A DNA stretch of 55,798 nt from an uncultured Lachnoclostridium sp. (GTDB lineage: Bacteria > Bacillota > Clostridia > Lachnospirales > Lachnospiraceae), in the NCBI GenBank assembly GCA_905212635.1, contig CAJMFH010000017.1:1-55798 (forward strand). Direction: 5' to 3'. The first letter of the stretch is position 1, and each line of letters opens with the position of its first letter. Both the position numbers and the translations under genes were made by a program. Below the pieces are notes generated by a model. That model was not told where the DNA came from. It did no database searches and saw nothing but the letters and a program-made list of their open reading frames with translations. Of this stretch, positions 31,372 through 39,233 are shown one piece after another.

Positions 31372-31406
31372 CAAAAGTTCGAAAATTATTTTAGGAGGAT
31401 TATTTC

Positions 31407-32648
31407 ATGAGTAGAAGAGTAGTCATCACGGGAATGGGAGCTATCACTCCGATTGGAAATACCGTGGACGAATTTTGGAGTAACATTAAAAAAGGGGTTG
31501 TGGGAATCGGACCGATCACGCAGATCGATACAACAGATTATAAAGCAAAGCTGGCAGCGGAAGTAAAAGATTTTGATCCAAAGGAATATATGGATCCGAA
31601 GTCGGCACGCCGTATGGAGCGTTTTGCACAGTTTGCCGTAGCGGCATCCAAACAGGCACTCGAAGACAGTGAACTGGATCTGGAAAAAGAAGATCCGTTT
31701 ATGGTCGGTGTCAGTGTAGGATGTGGTATCGGAAGTCTCCAGTGTATGGAGCGCGAGTACAAGAAACTGCTTGATAAGGGACCAAACCGAGTGTCTCCTT
31801 TGATGATTCCGATGCTGATCTCAAACATTGCCGCAGGAAATGTAGCAATCCAGCTGGGATTAAAAGGAAAAAATATCAACATCGTAACCGCATGTGCAAC
31901 CGGAAATCACAATATTGGGGAAGCATTCCGTTCGATTCAGTATGGCGAAGCGGACGTTATGGTTGCCGGTGGTGCAGAAGCTGCAATCACGGAGCTTGGT
32001 GTGGCTGGATTTACCAGTATGACAGCGTTGTCATTGTCAACCGATCCGATGAAAGCTTCGATTCCATTTGATATCAACCGTAATGGTTTTGTTATGGGTG
32101 AAGGTGCCGGTATTCTTGTTATGGAAGAATTGGAGCATGCGAAAAAACGTGGCGCAAAGATTTATGCAGAGATTGTAGGATATGGTGCGACAAACGATGC
32201 TTATCATATTACTTCACCGGCAGAAGATGGAAGTGGAGCAGCAAAAGCCATCGAATTTGCGATGAAAGATGCCGGCGTAAAACCGAAAGACATTGATTAT
32301 ATCAATGCACATGGTACCAGTACACATATGAACGATATGTTTGAGACAAGAGCGATCAAACTGGCTCTTGGTGAAGAGGCTGCTTATCATTGTAAAGTAA
32401 GTTCTACAAAATCTATGGTAGGACACCTTCTTGGTGCTGCCGGTGGTGTAGAATCCATCGCAAGTATCAAGTCGATTATGGACAATTATGTACATGTCAA
32501 TGCCGGTTTGACAGATCCGGATCCGGAATGTGATCTTGACTGCGTCAAAGACCAGGGAATTGATATGGAAGTGAACACCGTTCTCAGTAACTCTCTCGGA
32601 TTTGGTGGACATAATGCATCTTTGATCTTTAGAAGTTTTAATGAATAA
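31407..32648 (+). CDS. fabF: Beta-ketoacyl-ACP synthase II
   Basis: A 413-residue condensing enzyme elongating acyl-ACP with malonyl-ACP. The Cys-His-His triad is visible: nucleophile in TACATGNHNIGEAF, His in NAHGTSTHMND and His in STKSMVGHLLGAAGG. The N-terminal RVVITGMGAITPIGN and C-terminal SLGFGGHNASLIF are typical. TTAGGAGGATTATTTC gives a strong ribosome site. A terminator follows, then fabZ. Confidence 0.97.
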   Translation: MSRRVVITGMGAITPIGNTVDEFWSNIKKGVVGIGPITQIDTTDYKAKLAAEVKDFDPKEYMDPKSARRMERFAQFAVAASKQALEDSELDLEKEDPFMVGVSVGCGIGSLQCMEREYKKLLDKGPNRVSPLMIPMLISNIAAGNVAIQLGLKGKNINIVTACATGNHNIGEAFRSIQYGEADVMVAGGAEAAITELGVAGFTSMTALSLSTDPMKASIPFDINRNGFVMGEGAGILVMEELEHAKKRGAKIYAEIVGYGATNDAYHITSPAEDGSGAAKAIEFAMKDAGVKPKDIDYINAHGTSTHMNDMFETRAIKLALGEEAAYHCKVSSTKSMVGHLLGAAGGVESIASIKSIMDNYVHVNAGLTDPDPECDLDCVKDQGIDMEVNTVLSNSLGFGGHNASLIFRSFNE

Positions 32649-32655
32649 AAATCTC

Positions 32656-32699
32656 AAAAAGCGCGGGAAGATATGGAATTGATAGTTTCCTGCGCTTTT
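32656..32699 (+). terminator. Terminator-like hairpin between fabF and fabZ
   Basis: AAAAGCGCGGGAA (32657-32669) pairs with TTTCCTGCGCTTTT (32686-32699), one G-T pair inside, ending in four Ts. The short T-run suggests partial termination, so fabZ may be read through at a lower level. Confidence 0.65.
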
Positions 32700-32764
32700 A
32701 GGATAGAATTCCCACTTGTAAGTTATGAAAAAATATGTTATACAGATATGGAGGACAAAAAAAT

Positions 32765-33190
32765 ATGTTGTTAGATGTAAATGGTATTAAAGAGATTATA
32801 CCGCATCGCTATCCATTTTTGCTCGTAGACTGCATTGAAGAGATGGAGCCTGGAGTGAAAGCTGTTGGATACAAAAATGTAACTGTCAATGAACCGTTTT
32901 TTCAGGGACATTTTCCGCAGCAGCCGGTTATGCCGGGGGTTTTGATCGTGGAAGCACTGGCACAGGTAGGTGCAGTAGCCGTTCTCAGTCTGCCTGAAAA
33001 CAAGGGAAAACTTGCCTTTTTTGGTGGTATCGATAAGGCAAAATTCCGCAAACAGGTAGTGCCGGGGGACCGCCTTCGCTTAGAGACCGAGATCATCAAA
33101 TGCAAAGGTCCGATGGGCGTTGGAAAAGCCGTAGCCACAGTAGATGGCAAGGTGGCATGTGAGGCCGAGATCAAATTTATGATTGGATAG
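32765..33190 (+). CDS. fabZ: 3-hydroxyacyl-ACP dehydratase FabZ
   Basis: A 141-residue hot-dog fold dehydratase. The family motifs are HRYPFLLVD, NEPFFQGHFPQQPVMPGVL with the catalytic His, and LIVEALAQVGA with the catalytic Glu. ATG 32765 comes after GGAGG (32750-32754) with an A-rich 10-base spacer; an in-frame ATG at 32735 precedes that site. It is the last fab gene here: no fabH, enoyl reductase (fabK/I) or acc genes are adjacent. Confidence 0.96.
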   Translation: MLLDVNGIKEIIPHRYPFLLVDCIEEMEPGVKAVGYKNVTVNEPFFQGHFPQQPVMPGVLIVEALAQVGAVAVLSLPENKGKLAFFGGIDKAKFRKQVVPGDRLRLETEIIKCKGPMGVGKAVATVDGKVACEAEIKFMIG

Positions 33191-33261
33191 TGTATAACTG
33201 GGTATACTGAATACTATTACGGAAAACATGTTTTAAGAAGAAAATATTATGGAGGCCTATG

Positions 33262-35514
33262 ATGAGAGAATTTAAACAATGGGAAGGATTTTCCGGAAGA
33301 CTTTGGAAAGAAGGAATCGATGTACGTGACTTCATCCAAAAAAACTACAAACCTTATGATGGAGATGAGTCCTTTTTAGCAGGACCAACAGAAGCCACCG
33401 ATAAACTTTGGGGCAAATTACAGGAATTGCAGAAAGAAGAAAGAAAAAAAGGCGGCGTTCTGGACATGGAGACAGAGGTTGTTTCCTCTTTGACATCCTA
33501 TGGCCCTGGATATATCAGTGAAGACTTAAAGGATTTGGAAAAAGTAGTTGGTCTTCAGACAGATAAGCCATTGAAACGTGCATTTATGCCTTATGGTGGT
33601 ATCCGTATGGCAGAGCAGTCCTGCACGATGTATGGTTATCAGCCAAATCCAAAATTGCATGAGATTTTTACCAAGTATCACAAAACACACAGTGATGCGG
33701 TATTTGAAGTATACACACCAGAGATGAAACGTATGCGTCACAATAAGATTTTGACCGGACTTCCGGATACTTACGGACGTGGACGTATCGTCGGCGATTA
33801 CCGCCGTGTGGCATTGTATGGTATCGATGCCCTGATTGAAGAGAAAGAGAAAGATTTTGCAGGAAGCGAACGCCGCAGCATGCGCAGTAAAGACTATCGT
33901 ATCCGCGAAGAGATTGCAGAGCAGATCAAATGTCTGAAAGGCATGAAAGAAATGGCTGCTTCTTATGGTTATGATATTTCCGAACCTGCGAAAGATGCAA
34001 AAGAAGCATTCCAGTGGCTGTATTTTGGATATCTTGCTGCCATCAAGACACAGAATGGTGCCGCAATGAGTGTTGGACGTGTTTCCACATTCCTTGATAT
34101 TTACATTGAAAGAGACCTTGCCAATGGAACATTGACAGAGGTAGAGGCACAGGAACTGGTTGACCATATGACAATGAAATTCCGTATGGTTAAATTCGCT
34201 CGTATCGAGTCTTACAACCAGTTGTTCTCCGGAGACCCTGTATGGGCTACCGTAGACGTTGCCGGTATTGGTATGGACGGACGTTCCCAGGTAACAAAGA
34301 CATGTTTCCGTTTCCTTCATACATTGGAAAACATGGGACCATCTCCAGAGCCAAACCTGACAGTATTGTATTCTTCTCATTTGCCAGAGGCATTTAAGAA
34401 ATATGCATCTCACATTTCCATTGAGACAAGTTCAGTACAGTATGAAAATGATGATGTAATGCGTCCGGTATGGGGCGATGATTATTCGGTATGCTGCTGT
34501 GTATCTGCGACAGAGACAGGAAAAGAGATCCAGTTCTTCGGAGCTCGTGCAAACCTTGCAAAATGTCTTCTTTACGCAATCAACGGTGGTATCGATGAGA
34601 AAAACAAAGTACAGGTTGGACCGGAATATCGTCCGATCACAAGCGATGTACTGGACTATGATGAAGTCATGGATAAATACGACAAGATGATGACATGGCT
34701 TGCTCAGACGTATGTAGAGACATTGAACATGATCCATTACATGCACGATAAATATTATTATGAAGCATCCCAGATGGCATTGATCGATACGGATGTAAGA
34801 CGTACTTTCGCAACAGGTATTGCAGGATTCTCTCATGTAGTAGATTCCCTTTCTGCGATTAAATATGCAAAAGTAAATGTAATCCGTGATGAAGATGGAT
34901 TGGCTGTAGATTACAAAGTAGAGGGAGACTTCCCACGTTATGGTAACGATGATCCACGTGCTGACGAGATCGCTGTATGGCTTCTCCGTACATTCATGGA
35001 TAAACTTCGCAACTGCCATACTTACCGTGATTCTGAGCCTACGACATCGATCCTTACAATCACATCCAACGTCGTTTATGGTAAAGCAACCGGTGCGCTT
35101 CCGGATGGAAGAAAAGCAGGTGAGCCATTGTCACCTGGTGCAAACCCGGCATACGGAGCAGAGCAGAACGGTCTTCTTGCTTCCTTGAACTCCGTTGCAA
35201 AACTTCCTTATGAAGAAGCACTGGATGGTATCTCTAATACACAGACCATCAATCCGGGAGCACTTGGAAATACACATGAAGAGCGCGTGAAGAACCTTGT
35301 TCAGGTAATGGATGGTTACTTTGATCAGGGAGCACATCACTTGAATGTCAACGTATTTGGTAAGGAAAAACTGATCGATGCAATGGAACATCCGGAAAAA
35401 GAAGAGTATGCAAACTTTACGATCCGTGTATCCGGTTATGCTGTAAAATTCATCGACCTGACAAGAGAGCAGCAGCTTGACGTTATCGCAAGAACCTGCC
35501 ATGAAACGTTGTAA
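33262..35514 (+). CDS. pflB: Pyruvate formate-lyase (glycyl radical enzyme)
   Basis: A 750-residue anaerobic enzyme converting pyruvate and CoA to acetyl-CoA and formate. The active-site cysteines are in YSVCCCVSATETGK (PFL has CC-S), followed by FFGARANLAK as in PFL proper. The glycyl radical loop is TIRVSGYAVKFIDL near the C-terminus. GGAGG lies three bases before ATG 33259 and six before ATG 33262, so the second is preferred (either gives the same protein apart from one Met). A perfect palindrome AAAACATGTTTT (33223-33234) in the leader might be regulatory. pflA follows, confirming the identity. Confidence 0.95.
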   Translation: MREFKQWEGFSGRLWKEGIDVRDFIQKNYKPYDGDESFLAGPTEATDKLWGKLQELQKEERKKGGVLDMETEVVSSLTSYGPGYISEDLKDLEKVVGLQTDKPLKRAFMPYGGIRMAEQSCTMYGYQPNPKLHEIFTKYHKTHSDAVFEVYTPEMKRMRHNKILTGLPDTYGRGRIVGDYRRVALYGIDALIEEKEKDFAGSERRSMRSKDYRIREEIAEQIKCLKGMKEMAASYGYDISEPAKDAKEAFQWLYFGYLAAIKTQNGAAMSVGRVSTFLDIYIERDLANGTLTEVEAQELVDHMTMKFRMVKFARIESYNQLFSGDPVWATVDVAGIGMDGRSQVTKTCFRFLHTLENMGPSPEPNLTVLYSSHLPEAFKKYASHISIETSSVQYENDDVMRPVWGDDYSVCCCVSATETGKEIQFFGARANLAKCLLYAINGGIDEKNKVQVGPEYRPITSDVLDYDEVMDKYDKMMTWLAQTYVETLNMIHYMHDKYYYEASQMALIDTDVRRTFATGIAGFSHVVDSLSAIKYAKVNVIRDEDGLAVDYKVEGDFPRYGNDDPRADEIAVWLLRTFMDKLRNCHTYRDSEPTTSILTITSNVVYGKATGALPDGRKAGEPLSPGANPAYGAEQNGLLASLNSVAKLPYEEALDGISNTQTINPGALGNTHEERVKNLVQVMDGYFDQGAHHLNVNVFGKEKLIDAMEHPEKEEYANFTIRVSGYAVKFIDLTREQQLDVIARTCHETL

Positions 35515-35521
35515 TATCCGA

Positions 35522-35547
35522 GTTGCACCGGCAACGGAGCAATTCGC
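35522..35547. repeat. Small repeat remnant between pflB and pflA
   Basis: GTTGC-ACCG-GCAAC forms a short hairpin and runs into GGAGCAATTCGC, a sequence shared with the fabG-fabF repeat. It probably belongs to the same dispersed intergenic family. Confidence 0.45.
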
Positions 35548-35582
35548 AGAGAGTTAAAAAGATTATAATTGGAGGCTTACCC

Positions 35583-36317
35583 GTGGAAGAAAGAATTGGT
35601 TATGTCCATTCTTTGGAAAGTTTCGGTTCTGCGGATGGACCAGGAGTGCGGTATATCATTTTTTTGAGTGGCTGCAACATGCGTTGTCAGTTCTGCCACA
35701 ATCCGGACACTTGGGACATCAAAGCAGGGAAAAAATACACGGTTTCTCAATTATTAAAAACTGCAAACAGATACCGTCCTTACTGGGGAAGTGAGGGCGG
35801 TATTACTGTGAGCGGTGGAGAACCGTTATTACAGATCGACTTTTTATTGGAATTATTTCAAAAAGCAAAGGAAATGGGCATTCATACGACCCTGGATACC
35901 AGTGGAAATCCCTTTACGACAGAAGAACCATTTTATTCAAAATGGAAAGAACTGATGAAAGTAACGGATCTGGTCATGTTAGACATCAAGCACATTGACG
36001 AAGAACAGCACAAGATTCTGACGGGAAAAACTGGAAAAAATATACTGGAGATGGCAAGGCAGATGTCCGACATGGGGCAGCCGATGTGGATTCGCCATGT
36101 ATTGGTTCCAGAGCGTAATGATACCGATGAATATCTTCAACGTCTTGCAGATTTTATCAAGACGTTGAAAACGGTAGAACGGGTAGAGGTTCTTCCCTAT
36201 CATACGCTGGGCGTGTTTAAATGGGAAAATCTCGGAATCCCTTACAAATTAGAAGGAATTGATCCCCCGACCGCGGAGCGCGTGGAAAATGCAAAACGTA
36301 TTTTGGGGGCTGAATAG
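35583..36317 (+). CDS. pflA: Pyruvate formate-lyase activating enzyme (radical SAM)
   Basis: A 244-residue radical SAM enzyme that installs the glycyl radical on PflB. The 4Fe-4S/SAM motif CNMRCQFC (CxxxCxxC) is in place, preceded by SADGPGVRYIIFLSGC and followed by GGITVSGGEPLLQ and TTLDTSGN, all typical of PflA. GTG 35583 is chosen because TTGGAGG lies about eight bases upstream and the resulting N-terminus EERIGYVHSLESFGS is family-like. A bidirectional terminator separates it from the convergent MMPL pseudogene. Confidence 0.96.
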   Translation: MEERIGYVHSLESFGSADGPGVRYIIFLSGCNMRCQFCHNPDTWDIKAGKKYTVSQLLKTANRYRPYWGSEGGITVSGGEPLLQIDFLLELFQKAKEMGIHTTLDTSGNPFTTEEPFYSKWKELMKVTDLVMLDIKHIDEEQHKILTGKTGKNILEMARQMSDMGQPMWIRHVLVPERNDTDEYLQRLADFIKTLKTVERVEVLPYHTLGVFKWENLGIPYKLEGIDPPTAERVENAKRILGAE

Positions 36318-36325
36318 AGAGGACA

Positions 36326-36367
36326 AAAACTCCCCTTGTGGCAAAACACCACAGGGGGAATTTTTTT
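36326..36367. terminator. Bidirectional terminator between pflA and the MMPL pseudogene
   Basis: TCCCCTTGTGG pairs with CCACAGGGGGA around CAAAACA; As flank the left side and seven Ts the right side, so it can stop both strands. The T-run touches the stop of the minus-strand gene. Confidence 0.85.
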
Positions 36368-38175
36368 ACCTCCCTTTTTTCTTTTTCCGTGTTGTCGCGT
36401 AGAGCAGTCCCGGAAGGACAAACAGTACACTGATCAGGGAGCAGATGGTTCCTTTACCGAGAAGGTAGCCAAGCTGCGAGAGCAGACCGTGAGTTGATAT
36501 GAAACCGAGCAGAAAGCCGACGGTTACCATTACGATACTGGAAGTAAGGATGGAAGCCGTCGTTTGAGATAATGCTTCGACGATACTTTCTTTTGGTGTA
36601 AATGTCTTGAGACATTCGTGATAGCGGTCGCTGAATAAAATAGCATAGTCCACGGTGGCTCCAAGCTGTACCGAGCTGATGATCAGGTAAGCGATATAGA
36701 ACAATGGTTTGTGTTGCAGATAAGGGAGTGATAAATTGATCCATATCGCAGTTTCAATCGCGAGTACAAGAACAATCGGCGTTTTCAGCCGACGCATGGT
36801 AAGCAGGAGTACGACAAAGACGGCTCCGATAGCGACCAGATTTACTTTCCCCATATCAGCAGTAATCGTGTCCATAAGATCATAGGTACTTACACCCTGA
36901 CCGGCGAGATAGTAGTCGTCGCCATAATATTTTTGGGCTTTCCCGCGAAGAGATTTTACCAAAGCAAACGTTTCGTCTCCCTCGTAGTCGACGCCGACCG
37001 AGAGGACAAGGCGGTTGTAATGCGTGCCGCAGAGTTTTGATTTAATGGAATCCGGGATCATATCACGCGGGATACCGGGACCGATCATATCCGCAAGGGA
37101 AGTGACGGAAATGACGTTAGTTTCCTTCTTTATGCCTTTCACAAGCGCGCGTTCAGTTTGGTCGGATCCGTTCGGGATCATCATGACGTAACTGTCTTTG
37201 ATACCAAAAGTGGATTCAATATAGGCGGTATCGTCTCCGTACTGGGTTCCCGCACTAAAAATATGTGACGAGCCATAATAATAGCTGTTTTGGTTGCTGA
37301 AATAATAGGCAGGCACCATGATTAGGCAGAAAATACAGGCAAGCGGCAAAGTGATTTTGCTTACCAGTTTTCCAAATCTGCGGAATGATGGAAGAAATTC
37401 GCGGTGCGACAATCGATCCATGAACCGGTAGGACAGAAGAATCACGCCCGGCATGAAAACAAATACTGTGATAAGGCTGATCGCGATTCCCTTTGCCAAA
37501 GCTCTTCCAAGGTCAGGACCGATCTGAAAACGCATGAATAGCAGGGCTAAAAAGCCGATCACGGTAGTGAGTCCACTTGAAAGGATGGAGGAACACGACT
37601 TGCACAGCGCTTTGTTCATGGCAGTTTTAGGATCGTCGTACTGCGTGCGGCATTCCTGAAAACGGTGGATCAAAAATACGGAATAATCCAAAGAAACGGC
37701 CAATTGCAGTATGCTTCCCGCAGCATTGGTGACAAAGGAGATCTCTCCAAACATTAAGTTTGTTCCGGAGTTTAAAATGAATAGTTACGGTGTAGAGAGC
37801 CGTGTTATCTTTATAATAAGTAGTTACGGTGTCTTCATCCAGCATGGAGAGCGGGAGATCCAAAGGATTGGAATCATCCAGCCAGGTCACAGTGTCTACG
37901 CCGGAAATTTCTTCAAGTTTTTCTTTATAATCCAATGCTTCGGAATAGGAAACATTTTTGATAGCAACTCTTGCATTTGGAATATCTCCCTCAAATTCTT
38001 CTTTCATCTTATCCAGAGAAATGGTAGAAAGCGACTCTGCCGGAAGATAATCATTCATATCATAATTTACCTTTACCTGCCGGCTCGCAATGGCGCAAAA
38101 AAGGCTTGCAGCTAAAGATAAAATGGAAATGGGGATTCGAAAACGAATGACCCAGTGGAAAAATTTTTCTTTCAT
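36366..38175 (-). pseudogene. MMPL/RND family exporter, inactivated by an internal out-of-frame deletion
   Basis: The 5' part (start ATG 38175, with GAGGT upstream) encodes TM1 and the first porter region, ending around TVTIHF. The 3' part, in a different frame, resumes at LNSGTNLMFGEISFVT and runs to the end with the second MMPL half. Aligned by eye with the intact paralogue at 39234-41309 (ILYNMGTNIFLGQISYIT), about 88-90 residues containing TM2-TM3 are missing at the junction near 37765-37780, and the join is out of frame. Everything else, including VSLDYSVFLIHRFQE and VDYAILFSDRYHE, is well preserved, so the loss looks recent. The divergent TetR gene is intact. Confidence 0.88.
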
Positions 38176-38200
38176 ATTGCTTACCTCACTAAAAAAATAA

Positions 38201-38229
38201 TTGACATCTGTTACGATAATATGTATTAT
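38201..38229 (+). promoter_or_regulatory. Promoter for the TetR gene at 38324
   Basis: TTGACA (38201-38206), 17 bases, TATTAT (38224-38229). Its -10 occupies the same bases as the -10 of the opposite promoter. Confidence 0.6.
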
Positions 38230-38253
38230 AGCAATAGACGAAGAGGGATGCAA
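38225..38253 (-). promoter_or_regulatory. Promoter for the MMPL pseudogene
   Basis: Minus strand TTGCAT (38248-38253), 17 bases, TATAAT (38225-38230) with TG one base before it, an extended -10. It overlaps the rightward promoter, so the two cannot be occupied together. Confidence 0.65.
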
Positions 38254-38263
38254 CGCACAATAT

Positions 38264-38279
38264 ATTGTCAGCTGACAAT
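38264..38279. promoter_or_regulatory. Perfect 16-bp palindrome, probable TetR operator
   Basis: ATTGTCAGCTGACAAT is fully self-complementary and lies between the divergent promoters and the TetR ribosome site. TetR-family repressors bind such palindromes; assignment to the adjacent regulator is inference. Confidence 0.65.
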
Positions 38280-38323
38280 TACTTGACATTCTAATTAAAA
38301 GTGTCTGAAAAGGAGGGAAGACG

Positions 38324-38869
38324 ATGGGGGATTTACGTACGAAAAAAACGTTTGCAAGTCTGGTGCAGGCTTTTTTGCATTTGCTCGAGAAATACCGCTT
38401 TGAAGATATCAGTGTAAAGCAGCTATGTGAAAGCGCAAATATCCGCAGAGCGACATTTTATACTCATTTTGCAGATAAATATGAATTTTTGTCCTTTTTT
38501 ATTCAGGAAATGCGAAAAGAACTGCTGGAGCATATCGAAAGTATGAGTTCGGGAAAGCAGGAATCGTCGGATGGATATTGTGATAAACTGTTTCATGAAA
38601 TGATGAAGTTTTTTGAAGCACACCCCCAGCTGGTCCGCAATTTGCAGGACAGTCAGATGATGCCGGTCATGATGGAGATTTTTGCAGAAACGGTGCAAAA
38701 AGATGTGTATGAATACCTGTGTGGTCTGCCGGGCAGGCAGGAAGATGACCTAAAACAGATGAAAGCCTGTTTTTATGCAGGAGGAATACTGCGGCTGGTT
38801 CAATTGTGGATGAAAGATCCGGAAAGATTTCAAGTGGCAGAGATCAGCTGGCTGAAATTTGTGGAATAA
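38324..38869 (+). CDS. TetR/AcrR family regulator of the broken MMPL gene
   Basis: A 181-residue repressor-type protein. The N-terminal HTH (about 10-55) reads LLEKYRFEDISVKQLCESANIR (shown in part) and ATFYTHFADKYEFL, a standard TetR pattern with the A-TFY-HF motif. The C-terminal two thirds are helical, forming the ligand/dimer domain. AAAAGGAGGGAAGACG gives a strong ribosome site. It is divergent from the MMPL pseudogene with a perfect palindrome between, so it presumably controlled that exporter; with the exporter dead it may have another target or be on its way out. Confidence 0.9.
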   Translation: MGDLRTKKTFASLVQAFLHLLEKYRFEDISVKQLCESANIRRATFYTHFADKYEFLSFFIQEMRKELLEHIESMSSGKQESSDGYCDKLFHEMMKFFEAHPQLVRNLQDSQMMPVMMEIFAETVQKDVYEYLCGLPGRQEDDLKQMKACFYAGGILRLVQLWMKDPERFQVAEISWLKFVE

Positions 38870-38890
38870 AAAGGCGTGTTTTTTTAGGAA

Positions 38891-39124
38891 AAGCACGACG
38901 ATCCATTGGTTTTTACCTGAAAAATTTAACGATTCCGGACTTCCCGTTCCCCCCATTCGCATTTCGAACACTTCGTGTTCTTTTTCGCCTTTGACAAGGC
39001 TAAAAATGCTCATTGGTGGGAGGGGGAGCCCTATTCGGATCCATGTGTAAAAGCCAATGTCTCTTACGTGCAAGCACGACGATCCATTGGTTTTTACACA
39101 TGGATCCGGAATAGTTAAATTTTT
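38891..39124. repeat. Composite nested-repeat element in the 38870-39233 gap
   Basis: The outer arms 38920-38939 and 39105-39124 are 20 bp with one mismatch and contain TAACGATTC/GAATAGTTA. A 26-base direct repeat lies at 38891-38916 and 39072-39097. A 27-bp inverted repeat (39033-39059 with 39085-39112) forms a tall hairpin whose apex is the palindrome CGTGCAAGCACG (39067-39078). Another small hairpin is CGAACACTTCGTGTTC near 38965. There is no coding potential of note. It sits just upstream of the MMPL promoter. Confidence 0.8.
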
Positions 39125-39137
39125 TTCAAAAAAAATA

Positions 39138-39166
39138 TTGACCGCTGGTCATTTTTATGATAGACT
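39138..39166 (+). promoter_or_regulatory. Promoter of the MMPL-heptad protein-TetR operon
   Basis: TTGACC (39138-39143), 17 bases including TG at 39158-39159, then TAGACT (39161-39166). The weak hexamers are offset by the extended -10. Operators overlap the -35 and the leader. Confidence 0.6.
39139..39151. promoter_or_regulatory. Operator O1 over the -35 of the MMPL operon
   Basis: TGACC-GCT-GGTCA, a perfect inverted repeat covering the -35. It resembles O2 downstream (TGACTACTAGTCA), suggesting the same repressor. Confidence 0.6.
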
Positions 39167-39180
39167 ACTGGTAGCTTAAG

Positions 39181-39199
39181 AAATGACTACTAGTCATTT
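39181..39199. promoter_or_regulatory. Operator O2 in the MMPL operon leader
   Basis: AAATGACTACTAGTCATTT is a perfect 19-base palindrome (9+1+9) about ten bases downstream of the predicted start point. It is the strongest candidate site for the TetR protein encoded at the end of this operon. Confidence 0.75.
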
Positions 39200-39233
39200 T
39201 TGATAATAAGTATCAAAAGGAGGTTGCCAGCAA

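Noticed and set aside
32716..32744. TTGTAA-N17-TATACA promoter for fabZ
   Set aside because: The predicted start point would fall on the GGAGG ribosome site (32750-32754), leaving no usable leader, so it is probably chance.
33223..33234. AAAACATGTTTT palindrome as a Rex redox-regulator site before pflB
   Set aside because: It does not match the TTGTGA-N6-TCACAA type of Rex box, so no regulator is assigned.
37740..37800. GAATAGTTA at the deletion junction as evidence that a repeat element caused the deletion
   Set aside because: The bases encode TVTIHF in the proper frame of the 5' part and have no partner arm nearby, so the match may be chance.
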